A program made the translations under genes and the position numbers. From JAFGCL01 sp964423835 (GTDB lineage Bacteria; Chloroflexota; Dehalococcoidia; UBA2247; RBG-13-53-26), in assembly GCA_964423835.1 (NCBI GenBank), contig CAYRGJ010000009.1, positions 41,490 to 105,489 on the forward strand: 64,000 nt of DNA, read 5' to 3'. Position 1 is the stretch's first letter. Every line of letters begins with the position of its first letter. Of the stretch, positions 1 through 8,407 are shown piece after piece. Below the pieces are notes generated by a model. That model had not been told where the DNA came from. It did no database searches and saw only the letters and a list, made by a program, of their open reading frames with translations.

Positions 1-203
1 GCTACGTGGTGCTCCAGACTTCGGAGGAGCTCCTGATAAGCAACTACCAGGGGCGGCTGTTCCACTATCGGAACCCCAAGGGGCCGAAGTCGGGCAATGG
101 CCGGGCCAGCGGGCAGAACGGGCGCCGCAACGGCCATCCCAACCAGCTCTCCTTCCCCGCCCTGACTACAGCCGCGAAAGCGCTGCCCCCGGCTTCGCCG
201 TAG
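1..203 (+). CDS. KamA-family radical SAM protein (lysine 2,3-aminomutase-like), C-terminal fragment
   Basis: Only the last 66 codons are present; the frame is open to the left edge and stops at 201-203. The readable tail starts YVVLQTSEELLISNYQGRLF. This resembles the end of clostridial lysine 2,3-aminomutases, where a YVxxQS segment is followed by a VVLRNFEG-type strand. The radical SAM CxxxCxxC core would lie outside the window, so it cannot be checked. The last 35 or so residues (Gly/Asn/Arg/Pro-rich) look like a disordered tail. It lies 107 bases upstream of two ATP-grasp genes and a GNAT gene in the same direction, which suggests one operon. The family assignment rests on a short segment. 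Confidence 0.5.
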   Translation, partial: YVVLQTSEELLISNYQGRLFHYRNPKGPKSGNGRASGQNGRRNGHPNQLSFPALTTAAKALPPASP

Positions 204-310
204 CGGGGGCAGCGGCCCGGCCATCGCCGGGATGGGACAGGTTTTCGGGGTAAGGTAACCGTCCATGCGGCGCGGGCCGGGTCTCGCGACGCGGCGAGAG
301 CTTCGTAGAT

Positions 311-1339
311 ATGAGAATAGGCCTGACGTACGACCTGAAGGACCGGGTCCCCGGGCGCCAGGGCTCTCCGGGGGCCCCGGAGCTCCGTGGGCGTCTGGAG
401 GATGCCCTGGAGGAATACGATTCCATCGAAACCGTCGAGGCCATCGCCAGGGCCATAGAGGCCCTGGGCCACCAGGCTGTCACGCTCGGCGGCGGCCGGG
501 AGTTCCTGGAGAAGGTCCTGGCGGAGAAGGTGGACCTGGTGTTCAATATCGCTGAGGGCCTGGGCAACTACCGCAGCCGGGAGGCCCAGGTGCCATCGGT
601 CCTGGAAATGCTGGGCGTGCCCTACTCCGGCTCGGACCCGCTGTCCCTGGCATTGACGCTGGAGAAGCCCCTGGCCAAGAGGCTGGTGTCTCTGGCCGGC
701 GTAGACACCCCCGTGTGGCAGGTGGTCCGTGATGCCCGGGAGCTGCGGCAGGCCGACTGGGGCGCTTTCCCCCTGCCGGCTTTCGCCAAGCCAGCCCACG
801 AGGGATCGAGCAAGGGGATACGGGTGACTTCCCGGCTGAAAAGCACGCCGCAGATCGTGGAAGCGGTGACGGCGCTGCTGGAGCAATACCGGCAGCCGGT
901 AATGGTGGAGGAGTTCATAGACGGAGACGAGGTCACGGTGGGGCTGGTGGGGAACTCCCCGCCGAGCGTGGTGGGGATCATGCGCGTGCTTCCGCGCGCG
1001 AAGACGGACCACTTCGTCTACTCTCTGGAGGTGAAGAGGGACTGGGAGTCCCTCTTGACGTACGAGTGCCCGGCCAGGCTGGCCAGGGGCGTTATTCAGG
1101 ACTTAGCTGACTCCAGCCTGAGGGCCTTCGAGGCCCTGGGCTGTCGGGATTTCGCCAGGATGGACTTCAGGATCAGCCCCGATGGGATACCGTACTTTCT
1201 GGAGGTGAACCCTCTCCCCGGGCTGAACCCGAAATCGGGTGATCTGCCCATCATGGCGGGAAAGGTGGGATTGACCTATGAAAACCTCATCGCAGCTGTC
1301 CTCGACGCGTCCCTCCAACGACTCGGCCTCGCAGCATAA
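311..1339 (+). CDS. ATP-grasp ligase, D-alanine-D-alanine ligase-like (first of two)
   Basis: 342 residues with the D-Ala-D-Ala ligase layout: an N-terminal Rossmann-like part (MRIGLTYDLKD), a central ATP-grasp with KPAHEGSSKGI and VEEFIDGDEVTVG, and a C-terminal metal-binding segment FLEVNPLPGLNP. True Ddl enzymes have EVNTxPG(M/F)T here, so this is a relative and the substrate is probably not D-Ala plus D-Ala. Family enzymes form an amide bond through an acyl phosphate using ATP. The start is ATG with no strong Shine-Dalgarno sequence. The gene overlaps the next ATP-grasp gene by 62 bases. Two paralogous ligases beside a KamA-like protein and an acetyltransferase suggest synthesis of a small modified amino acid or dipeptide; the product is unknown. 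Confidence 0.85.
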   Translation: MRIGLTYDLKDRVPGRQGSPGAPELRGRLEDALEEYDSIETVEAIARAIEALGHQAVTLGGGREFLEKVLAEKVDLVFNIAEGLGNYRSREAQVPSVLEMLGVPYSGSDPLSLALTLEKPLAKRLVSLAGVDTPVWQVVRDARELRQADWGAFPLPAFAKPAHEGSSKGIRVTSRLKSTPQIVEAVTALLEQYRQPVMVEEFIDGDEVTVGLVGNSPPSVVGIMRVLPRAKTDHFVYSLEVKRDWESLLTYECPARLARGVIQDLADSSLRAFEALGCRDFARMDFRISPDGIPYFLEVNPLPGLNPKSGDLPIMAGKVGLTYENLIAAVLDASLQRLGLAA

Positions 1340-2333
1340 GATCGCCATCGTCTACAACCACCCGGTCCCCGGCCTGTACGACGAGATTGGCGAGCAGAAG
1401 GCGATCCTCTCCATCCTGGAGGGGGTAGTGGCCGCCCATGAGTCACTGGAGGAACTGGGATACGAGGTGGTTCGGGTGCCCCTCCTGCCTCCGGTGAGGC
1501 AGGCCCGCGACACCCTCAAGGCCCTGGATACGGACCTGGTCTTCAATCTCTTCGAAGGCTTCGATACCCGGCCCAGGACGGAGGCCACCATGGCCTCTAT
1601 CATCTCCGGGCTGGGCTTCCAGTACACCGGCTGCCCCAGCACGGCCCTGGCCCTGGGGCTGGACAAGGTGAAGGCCAAGGACCTGATGCGGGCCCATGGA
1701 ATACCCACGCCTGACTACCAACGGCTGACCCCCGCAACAGTCTCGGATTTCCGGTTGAGATTCCCCTGTATCGTGAAGCCCTCCGGGCAGGACGCCAGTC
1801 ACGGCCTGTCGGCCAACAGCGTGGTCGAGAATGAGGCAGCCCTGGCGCGACAGGTGACCCTGGTGAGCGCGGCCTTCGGCGGGGATGCGCTGGTGGAGGA
1901 GTTCATAGACGGCCGGGAGTTCAATGTCACCGTCATGGGTCACCGCGAGGTATCGGTGCTGCCCATCTCGGAGATAGTCTTCAACCTGCCGGCCGGCGTG
2001 CCACGGGTCCTGACCTATGCTGCGAAGTGGGAGGAGGAGACCTTCTACTACAACCGCACCACGGTCACCTGCCCGGCGGAGATCGATGACGAGCTCTCAA
2101 CCCTGTTGTTGCGGACCGCGGTGGACGTATTCAAGCTGGTGGTCAAGCGCGGCTACGCCCGGGTCGACATGAGGCTGGACTCCCAGGGGACAGCGTATGT
2201 GCTGGAGGCCAACCCCAATCCGGACATTACCCCGGGGTCCGGCGCGGCCCGCCAGGCGGAGGCCGCCGGAATGACCTACACCGAGTTCATCGGCCGGCTG
2301 GTGTCGATGGCCAGGCGCAAGACCCCCGCATGA
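1278..2333 (+). CDS. ATP-grasp ligase, D-alanine-D-alanine ligase-like (second of two)
   Basis: 351 residues, distantly similar to the preceding gene. It shows an N-terminal IAIVYNHPVPG strand-loop, KPSGQDASHGLS and VEEFIDGREFNVTVMG in the ATP-grasp region, and VLEANPNPDITPGSG near the end, again different from the Ddl signature EVNTxPG. The ATG at 1278 follows AAAGGTGG at a good distance, and no later ATG precedes the conserved core. The start therefore lies inside the upstream gene with a 62-base overlap, implying translational coupling. The 3' end overlaps the GNAT gene by ATGA. It is probably a second amide-bond-forming step on the same unknown intermediate (inference). Confidence 0.85.
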   Translation: MKTSSQLSSTRPSNDSASQHKIAIVYNHPVPGLYDEIGEQKAILSILEGVVAAHESLEELGYEVVRVPLLPPVRQARDTLKALDTDLVFNLFEGFDTRPRTEATMASIISGLGFQYTGCPSTALALGLDKVKAKDLMRAHGIPTPDYQRLTPATVSDFRLRFPCIVKPSGQDASHGLSANSVVENEAALARQVTLVSAAFGGDALVEEFIDGREFNVTVMGHREVSVLPISEIVFNLPAGVPRVLTYAAKWEEETFYYNRTTVTCPAEIDDELSTLLLRTAVDVFKLVVKRGYARVDMRLDSQGTAYVLEANPNPDITPGSGAARQAEAAGMTYTEFIGRLVSMARRKTPA

Positions 2334-2815
2334 AGGCCACGGTCCGGCCCATGATCGCCCCGGACAAGCCGGCGGTCATGGAGATACTGCGGAACGTGCG
2401 CGAGTTCTCGCCCGCGGAAGTGGTGGTGGCCGAGGAACTGCTGGACGCCTACCTGGAGGCCCCGGATGCATCCGGATACCTGGTCGGCGTGGCGGAGGTC
2501 AATGCCGTGATCACGGGCTATGTCTGCTACGGGCCGACACCCCTGACCAAAGGCACCTGGGACGTGTACTGGGTGGCCGTGGATCCCGGCGGCCAGGGCC
2601 AGGGCATCGGCCGGGCCCTGATGGCCTTCGCCGAGGCCAGGATTAAGAAGGGCCGCGGCCGGCTGATCCTGGTGGAGACCTCCGGCCGCCCAGACTATGC
2701 CCGGACCAGGCGCTTCTACCAGTACCTCGACTACCGGGAGACCGCCCGGGTGGCGGATTTCTACTCGCCCGGGGACGACAAGCTGATCCTGGAAAAGCGC
2801 CTCCGGCGGAGATAG
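2330..2815 (+). CDS. GNAT-family N-acetyltransferase
   Basis: 161 residues with one GNAT fold. The acetyl-CoA pyrophosphate loop is seen as VAVDPGGQGQGIGRALM (around residues 82-98), followed by the C-terminal RRFYQYLDYRE segment typical of the fold. The ATG overlaps the stop of the second ATP-grasp gene (ATGA), so it is translationally coupled. Family members transfer an acetyl group to amines. In this operon a beta-amino group or a peptide amine is a reasonable guess, by analogy with AblB, which acetylates beta-lysine, but AblB is longer and direct similarity is not evident. The operon seems to end here; the rpsO promoter follows. Confidence 0.85.
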   Translation: MKATVRPMIAPDKPAVMEILRNVREFSPAEVVVAEELLDAYLEAPDASGYLVGVAEVNAVITGYVCYGPTPLTKGTWDVYWVAVDPGGQGQGIGRALMAFAEARIKKGRGRLILVETSGRPDYARTRRFYQYLDYRETARVADFYSPGDDKLILEKRLRRR

Positions 2816-2865
2816 CCGCAGCGCCCCTTCCGGGGACGGGCCGGCGGGAAATGTGAAGCCACCTT

Positions 2866-2893
2866 TTGCACACGACTGCTGTCATGCTATAAT
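2866..2893 (+). promoter_or_regulatory. Promoter of rpsO-pnp (sigma-70, extended -10)
   Basis: A perfect TATAAT at 2888-2893 is preceded by TGC, giving an extended -10. A weak -35 (TTGCAC, 2866-2871) sits 16 bases upstream. Transcription would start near 2900, about 25 bases before the GTG of rpsO. Confidence 0.8.
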
Positions 2894-2924
2894 GAAACGT
2901 TTGAAAGATTAAGTGGAGTAGAAG

Positions 2925-3188
2925 GTGGAGACAGAGAAGAAGAGCGCTATCATCGAGCAATTCAGGTCCGGCGAAAAGGACACTGGCTCGACAGAGGTCC
3001 AGGTAGCCATCCTCACCGAGAGGATCAATCGCTTGACGGAGCACATGAAGCTCCACAAGCACGATTTCCACTCTCAGCGGGGTCTCATGATGCTGGTTGG
3101 GCAGCGGCGCAGGCTGCTGGCTAACCTGAGGCGGCGCAAGGTGGCCCGCTATCAGGCGCTCATCGCCAAGCTCGGGCTGCGGAGATAG
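2925..3188 (+). CDS. rpsO: 30S ribosomal protein S15
   Basis: 87 residues, normal length for S15, which binds the central domain of 16S rRNA and helps assemble the small-subunit platform. Conserved elements are the N-terminal KSAIIEQFR, the DTGSTEVQVA turn, LTEHMKLHKHDFHSQRGL and the basic RRRLLANLRRR segment. The start is GTG, with GTGGAG a few bases upstream. It has its own strong promoter and lies 67 bases ahead of pnp, the classical rpsO-pnp arrangement in which S15 and PNPase levels are often regulated at the mRNA level. Confidence 0.97.
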   Translation: METEKKSAIIEQFRSGEKDTGSTEVQVAILTERINRLTEHMKLHKHDFHSQRGLMMLVGQRRRLLANLRRRKVARYQALIAKLGLRR

Positions 3189-3255
3189 GCGCTTCTCGGC
3201 CAGTCCAGGATCCGGGACCCTCCCCACGGTCACTCCAACAGGAGGCTGGTTTTCT

Positions 3256-5505
3256 ATGGTACACAAACGCGAAGTCACCTTAGGCGGGAAGCTCCTCTCT
3301 ATCAAGACCGGCGATCTGGCCGTTCAGGCCGGCGGCGCCGTCATGGTGTCCTACGAGGATACGGTCATACTGGCCACGGCCTGCATGGAGCCGAAGCCAA
3401 ATGAGAACGTCGATTTCCTGCCCCTGACCATCGACTTCGAAGAGAAGCTCTACGCCGCCGGCAAGATCCCGGGCAGCTTCTTCCGGAGAGAGGGCCGACC
3501 CGGCCAGCAGGCCGTGCTGGCCAGCCGGCTGGCGGACCGGCCCCTGCGGCCGCTCTTCCCCAAGGGGTTTCGACACGAGACGCAGATAATCATCACGGTC
3601 CTCTCGGCGGACCAGGAGAACTCGCCGGACGTGCTGGGCATCATCGGCGCTTCTTCGGCCCTGTCCATATCGGAGATACCCTTCGACGGGCCCGTCGGCG
3701 CCATCCGCATCGGCTACCGGAACGGGGAGTACCTGGTCAACCCCACCTTCACTGAGCTGCAGGACAGCATACTGGACCTGGTGGTGGTGAGCACCGCCGA
3801 CAAGGTGGCCATGGTGGAGGCCGGGGCCAGGGAGGCCGACGAGAAGATCGTCATGGAGGGCATCAGGTACGGGCACCAGCTCAACCAGGAGATCATCGCC
3901 GTGCAGCATGAGCTGGTCCGCCTTTGCGGGCAGCCCAAGGCGGAGTTCAAGCCGGCCGCGCTCAGCCCTGGCCTCGAGGAGGAAGTGACCGCCGCCCTCG
4001 GCGACCGGGTGGCCAGGCTGATACCGCAGGGAAGGCTGGAAAGGGACCGGGCCATCGCCGCCCTGGAGGACGACCTGCTGGCCCGGCTCGGAGAGCGGTT
4101 TCCGAAGAACGAGATCGTCTCCCTGCTGGAATCGAAAATCAAGGCCGAGATCAGATCGTCCATCCTGCAGAAGGGCCTGCGGCCCGACGGGCGGGCCATC
4201 AACGAGATCCGCCCCATCAGCTGCGCGGTTGGCCTGCTTCCGCGGACCCACGGTTCCGGGCTGTTCACCCGGGGGCTGACCCAGGTGCTGAACATAGCCA
4301 CCCTGGGGTCCGCCCGGGAGGAGCAGAAGATCGACGGCCTGACCCTGGAGGAGACGCGGCGCTTCATGCATCACTACAACTTCCCGCCATACTCGACGGG
4401 GGAGGTCAAGCGCATGGGAACGCCGGGCCGCCGCGAGGTCGGGCACGGCGCCCTGGTGGAGAGGGCCCTCACGCCGGTGGTCCCCGGGGAGGAAGACTTC
4501 CCGTACACCATCAGGCTGGTATCCGAGGTCTTGAGCTCGAACGGCAGCACCTCCATGGCCTCCGTCTGCGCTGCCACCCTGTCGCTGATGGACGCCGGCA
4601 TACCCATCAAGGCGCCGGTGGCCGGCATCGCCATGGGGCTGGTGACAGCGGAGGACGGCTCCTTCCAGGTGCTCACCGACCTGGAGGGCCAGGAGGACTT
4701 CTACGGCGACATGGATTTCAAGGTGGCGGGCACCGCCGCCGGGGTCACCGCCATGCAGCTGGACACCAAGCTCAAGGGTCTGACCTTCGAGATACTGGAG
4801 AAGGCCCTGACCGACGGCTACCAGGCCCGCATGCAGGTGCTCAAGCTGATCCAGGACACCCTGGCCGCCAGCCGCCCGGAGCTCTCCCGGTATGCGCCGC
4901 GGATGATCAAGATCAGCATCAATCCCAGCAAGATCGGGGCTGTCATCGGCCCCGGCGGAAAGACCATCAGGTCCATCGTGGAGCAGACCAAGGCCACCAT
5001 CGACATCGAGGACGATGGGACGGTGCTCATCGGATCGGTGGACCCGGAGGCGGCACAGAAGGCCATTGCCATGGTGGAGAGCCTGGCCAGGGATGTGGAG
5101 GTCAACCAGGTCTACACCGGAAAGGTAGTCAAGATACTGCCCTTCGGCGCGGTGGTGGAGGTGCTGCCGGGCAAAGAGGGGCTGGTGCACATAAGCGAGC
5201 TGGCCGACTACCGCGTGCCCAGTGTCGAAGACGTGGTCAAGCTGGGTGACGAGATCATGGTCATGGTGACCGATGTGGACCGGACGGGCAAGGTGAGCCT
5301 CTCCCGCAAGGCCGTGTTCCAGGCTCAGGGGTCCGGCGCGGCCCCTGGCACGGAGGGTGGCGCGGCCGCGCCGCCTCCGCGACCCCATGGCCCTCCCCGG
5401 AGACACCCGGAGGGGCCGCGGGGCGACAGAAAGCCTTCGGAGGGCCGCCCGCCGGGCAGCCGCAGCGGCGGTCGCGGTGATTTCGGCCGGCCCAGGCACC
5501 GCTAG
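3256..5505 (+). CDS. pnp: Polyribonucleotide nucleotidyltransferase (PNPase)
   Basis: 749 residues. PNPase degrades RNA 3' to 5' by phosphorolysis. Two RNase PH-type domains are seen (about 1-230 and 315-550), separated by the all-helical linker. They are followed by a KH domain (INPSKIGAVIGPGGKTIR, around 555) and an S1 domain (VYTGKVVKILPFGAVVE, around 620). The last 60 residues are a Gly/Pro/Arg-rich tail that probably extends RNA binding and is not conserved in the family. ATG follows AGGAGG closely. It is co-transcribed with rpsO and runs directly into dapB. Confidence 0.97.
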   Translation: MVHKREVTLGGKLLSIKTGDLAVQAGGAVMVSYEDTVILATACMEPKPNENVDFLPLTIDFEEKLYAAGKIPGSFFRREGRPGQQAVLASRLADRPLRPLFPKGFRHETQIIITVLSADQENSPDVLGIIGASSALSISEIPFDGPVGAIRIGYRNGEYLVNPTFTELQDSILDLVVVSTADKVAMVEAGAREADEKIVMEGIRYGHQLNQEIIAVQHELVRLCGQPKAEFKPAALSPGLEEEVTAALGDRVARLIPQGRLERDRAIAALEDDLLARLGERFPKNEIVSLLESKIKAEIRSSILQKGLRPDGRAINEIRPISCAVGLLPRTHGSGLFTRGLTQVLNIATLGSAREEQKIDGLTLEETRRFMHHYNFPPYSTGEVKRMGTPGRREVGHGALVERALTPVVPGEEDFPYTIRLVSEVLSSNGSTSMASVCAATLSLMDAGIPIKAPVAGIAMGLVTAEDGSFQVLTDLEGQEDFYGDMDFKVAGTAAGVTAMQLDTKLKGLTFEILEKALTDGYQARMQVLKLIQDTLAASRPELSRYAPRMIKISINPSKIGAVIGPGGKTIRSIVEQTKATIDIEDDGTVLIGSVDPEAAQKAIAMVESLARDVEVNQVYTGKVVKILPFGAVVEVLPGKEGLVHISELADYRVPSVEDVVKLGDEIMVMVTDVDRTGKVSLSRKAVFQAQGSGAAPGTEGGAAAPPPRPHGPPRRHPEGPRGDRKPSEGRPPGSRSGGRGDFGRPRHR

Positions 5506-5528
5506 TGGCGAGCCCGGAGGAGAAGGCC

Positions 5529-6332
5529 ATGTCCGCACCAATCAGAGTCGTGGTTCACGGCGCCCTGGGCAAGGTGGGGAGAGAAGTGGTGGCCGCCGCC
5601 GGCAAGGATCCCGACCTCCAGCCGGTGGGAGCGGTGGATGCCAGGGCGGAGGCGGACGCTCTGCCGTTGCCGGCGGGCCCGGGAAGCATACCGCTGTCCC
5701 GGGACCTGGAAGCCATACTGAAGCTGACCCGGCCCGACGTCATCGTGGACTTCACCAACGCCGAGGCCAGCCTGGTGATGGCCAGGGCCGCTGCCAGTCA
5801 CAAGGTCAGCATGGTCATTGGCAGTACCGGCTTTTCGCCCCGGGACCTGGATGAGATCAGCCGGCTCGTCGGGGAGAGCGGAGCAGGCGCCGTGGTGGCC
5901 TCCAACTTCGCCCTGGGGGCGGTGATGGTGGTCCACCTGGCCCGCATTGCGGCCCGGTATTTCGACAACGTGGAGATCATCGAGCTGCACCACGACCAGA
6001 AGCTGGATGCCCCCTCGGGGACGGCCGTCTCCACCGCCAGGGCCATCGCGGAAGCCCGGGGCCAGGCGTTTGTCTACCCCAGGGTGCAGAAGGAGACCGT
6101 CGCCGGGGCCAGAGGGGCTGAGATGCAGGGCGTGGCGCTTCACAGCGTGCGCCTGCCGGGCCTCATGGCCCACCAGGAGGTCATATTCGGCGCGCCGGGG
6201 CAGACACTGACCATCCGGCACGATACCATTAACCGTGAGTGCTACATGCCCGGCGTGGTCGCGGCCGTCAAGAAGGTGGTGGGGCTCAAGGGGCTGACCA
6301 TCGGCCTGGACCGGCTGCTGGGGCTGGCATAG
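5529..6332 (+). CDS. dapB: 4-hydroxy-tetrahydrodipicolinate reductase
   Basis: 267 residues. It reduces the DapA product with NAD(P)H in lysine and diaminopimelate synthesis. VVHGALGKVGREV is the nucleotide-binding loop, GSTGF follows, and the signature ELHHDQKLDAPSGTA holds the catalytic His and the substrate-binding Lys. The ATG at 5529 was chosen over the earlier GTG at 5505 because GGAGG lies just before it and the Rossmann strand follows at once. It lies 23 bases after pnp and heads the dapB-asd-dapA group. Confidence 0.96.
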   Translation: MSAPIRVVVHGALGKVGREVVAAAGKDPDLQPVGAVDARAEADALPLPAGPGSIPLSRDLEAILKLTRPDVIVDFTNAEASLVMARAAASHKVSMVIGSTGFSPRDLDEISRLVGESGAGAVVASNFALGAVMVVHLARIAARYFDNVEIIELHHDQKLDAPSGTAVSTARAIAEARGQAFVYPRVQKETVAGARGAEMQGVALHSVRLPGLMAHQEVIFGAPGQTLTIRHDTINRECYMPGVVAAVKKVVGLKGLTIGLDRLLGLA

Positions 6333-6348
6333 CCGGGATTGAGGGAAC

Positions 6349-7353
<1,005 letters not shown>

Positions 7354-7399
7354 AGCATCAGCCACCGCCGCGCGCGGGCGCGCTCTCGAGGAGTGGAAG

Positions 7400-8326
7400 A
7401 TGGCAAAGATAGGCAGACTCATAACGGCCATGGTGACCCCTTTCAATGCCCGGGGTGAGGTGGACTACCAGCAGGCGGGCAAGCTGGCCCGGGCCCTGAT
7501 CGACTCCGGCAGCGACGGCCTGGTGGTCACCGGCACCACGGGGGAGCGCCCCACGGTGACCGACCAGGAGCAGCTCAAGCTCTTCGGCGCTGTGAGGGAT
7601 GCCATCGGGAAGAAGGGGACCATCATCGCCGGCACCGGGGGCAACTGCACCCGGGAGAGCATCGCCATCACCCGCGAGGCCGAGAAGCTGGGGGTAGATG
7701 CGGCCCTCCTGATAGTGCCCTACTACAACAAGCCCACCCAGGAGGGCATGTACCAGCACTTCGCGTCCATCGCCCAGAGCACGGACCTGCCCTGCATCCT
7801 GTACAACGTGCCGGCGCGGACGGTGACCAACCTGGCGCCCGAGACCGCGCTTCGCCTGAGCCGCATCAAGAACGTGGTGGGCATCAAGGAAGCCAGCGGG
7901 AACATGGAGCAGGTGGCCAAGATCATCCAGGGGGCGCCCAAAGGCTTCCTGGTCTGGAGCGGCAATGATGGTGACACCTTCCCCATCATGGCCATGGGCG
8001 GCTATGGCATCATCAGCGTGGCCGCCCACCTGGTGGGAAAGCAGATCAAGGCCATGATCGAGCACGTGGTCCGGGGGAACATGAAGGAGGCGGCCGCCAT
8101 CCACCTGGACCTGCTGCCGCTGGTAAACTCCCTCTTCATCGTCTCCAACCCGATCCCGGTCAAGCACGCGCTCAACTGCGTCGGCTTCCAGGTGGGCCAG
8201 CCTCGCCTGCCGCTCACCGAGCCCGACGACAAGAGCAAGGCCGCCATTGAAGCCACCCTCAAGCACTATCACATCGACCTACCCATCCCGGCAGCCGGAG
8301 CGCGCGTCCGCGCCGCCCGCACCTGA
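7400..8326 (+). CDS. dapA: 4-hydroxy-tetrahydrodipicolinate synthase
   Basis: 308 residues, a TIM-barrel aldolase condensing pyruvate with aspartate semialdehyde. Landmarks are VTGTTGERPTV (substrate-binding threonines), YYNKPTQEGMYQHF with the catalytic Tyr, and the Schiff-base lysine in VVGIKEASGN. ATG follows GAGGAGTGGAAG. It completes the three-gene lysine/DAP block. Whether its product feeds peptidoglycan or only lysine cannot be told here; many Dehalococcoidia lack a peptidoglycan wall. Confidence 0.96.
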   Translation: MAKIGRLITAMVTPFNARGEVDYQQAGKLARALIDSGSDGLVVTGTTGERPTVTDQEQLKLFGAVRDAIGKKGTIIAGTGGNCTRESIAITREAEKLGVDAALLIVPYYNKPTQEGMYQHFASIAQSTDLPCILYNVPARTVTNLAPETALRLSRIKNVVGIKEASGNMEQVAKIIQGAPKGFLVWSGNDGDTFPIMAMGGYGIISVAAHLVGKQIKAMIEHVVRGNMKEAAAIHLDLLPLVNSLFIVSNPIPVKHALNCVGFQVGQPRLPLTEPDDKSKAAIEATLKHYHIDLPIPAAGARVRAART

Positions 8327-8344
8327 GGGCCGGGAGCACTCAGC

Positions 8345-8360
8345 GCCTGGTGCACCAGGC
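8345..8360. promoter_or_regulatory. Perfect 16-bp palindrome upstream of PEP synthase
   Basis: GCCTGGTGCACCAGGC is its own reverse complement. Its half, CTGGTGCAC, recurs at 8379-8387, just before the ppsA ribosome-binding site. It could be an operator for a dimeric regulator or part of a hairpin after dapA. No U-run follows, so a terminator is less likely. Confidence 0.35.
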
Positions 8361-8407
8361 ACCGGGCGCCCCAAGGGGCTGGTGCACATAATCCAAGGAG
8401 GACGATC

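Noticed and set aside
5506..5528. Lysine riboswitch before dapB
   Set aside because: The space between pnp and dapB is too short and no structured leader exists before asd or dapA either.
3280..5541. 753-codon open frame on the minus strand opposite pnp
   Set aside because: It mirrors the codon pattern of pnp, has no domain and no ribosome-binding site; long antisense frames are expected at this GC content.
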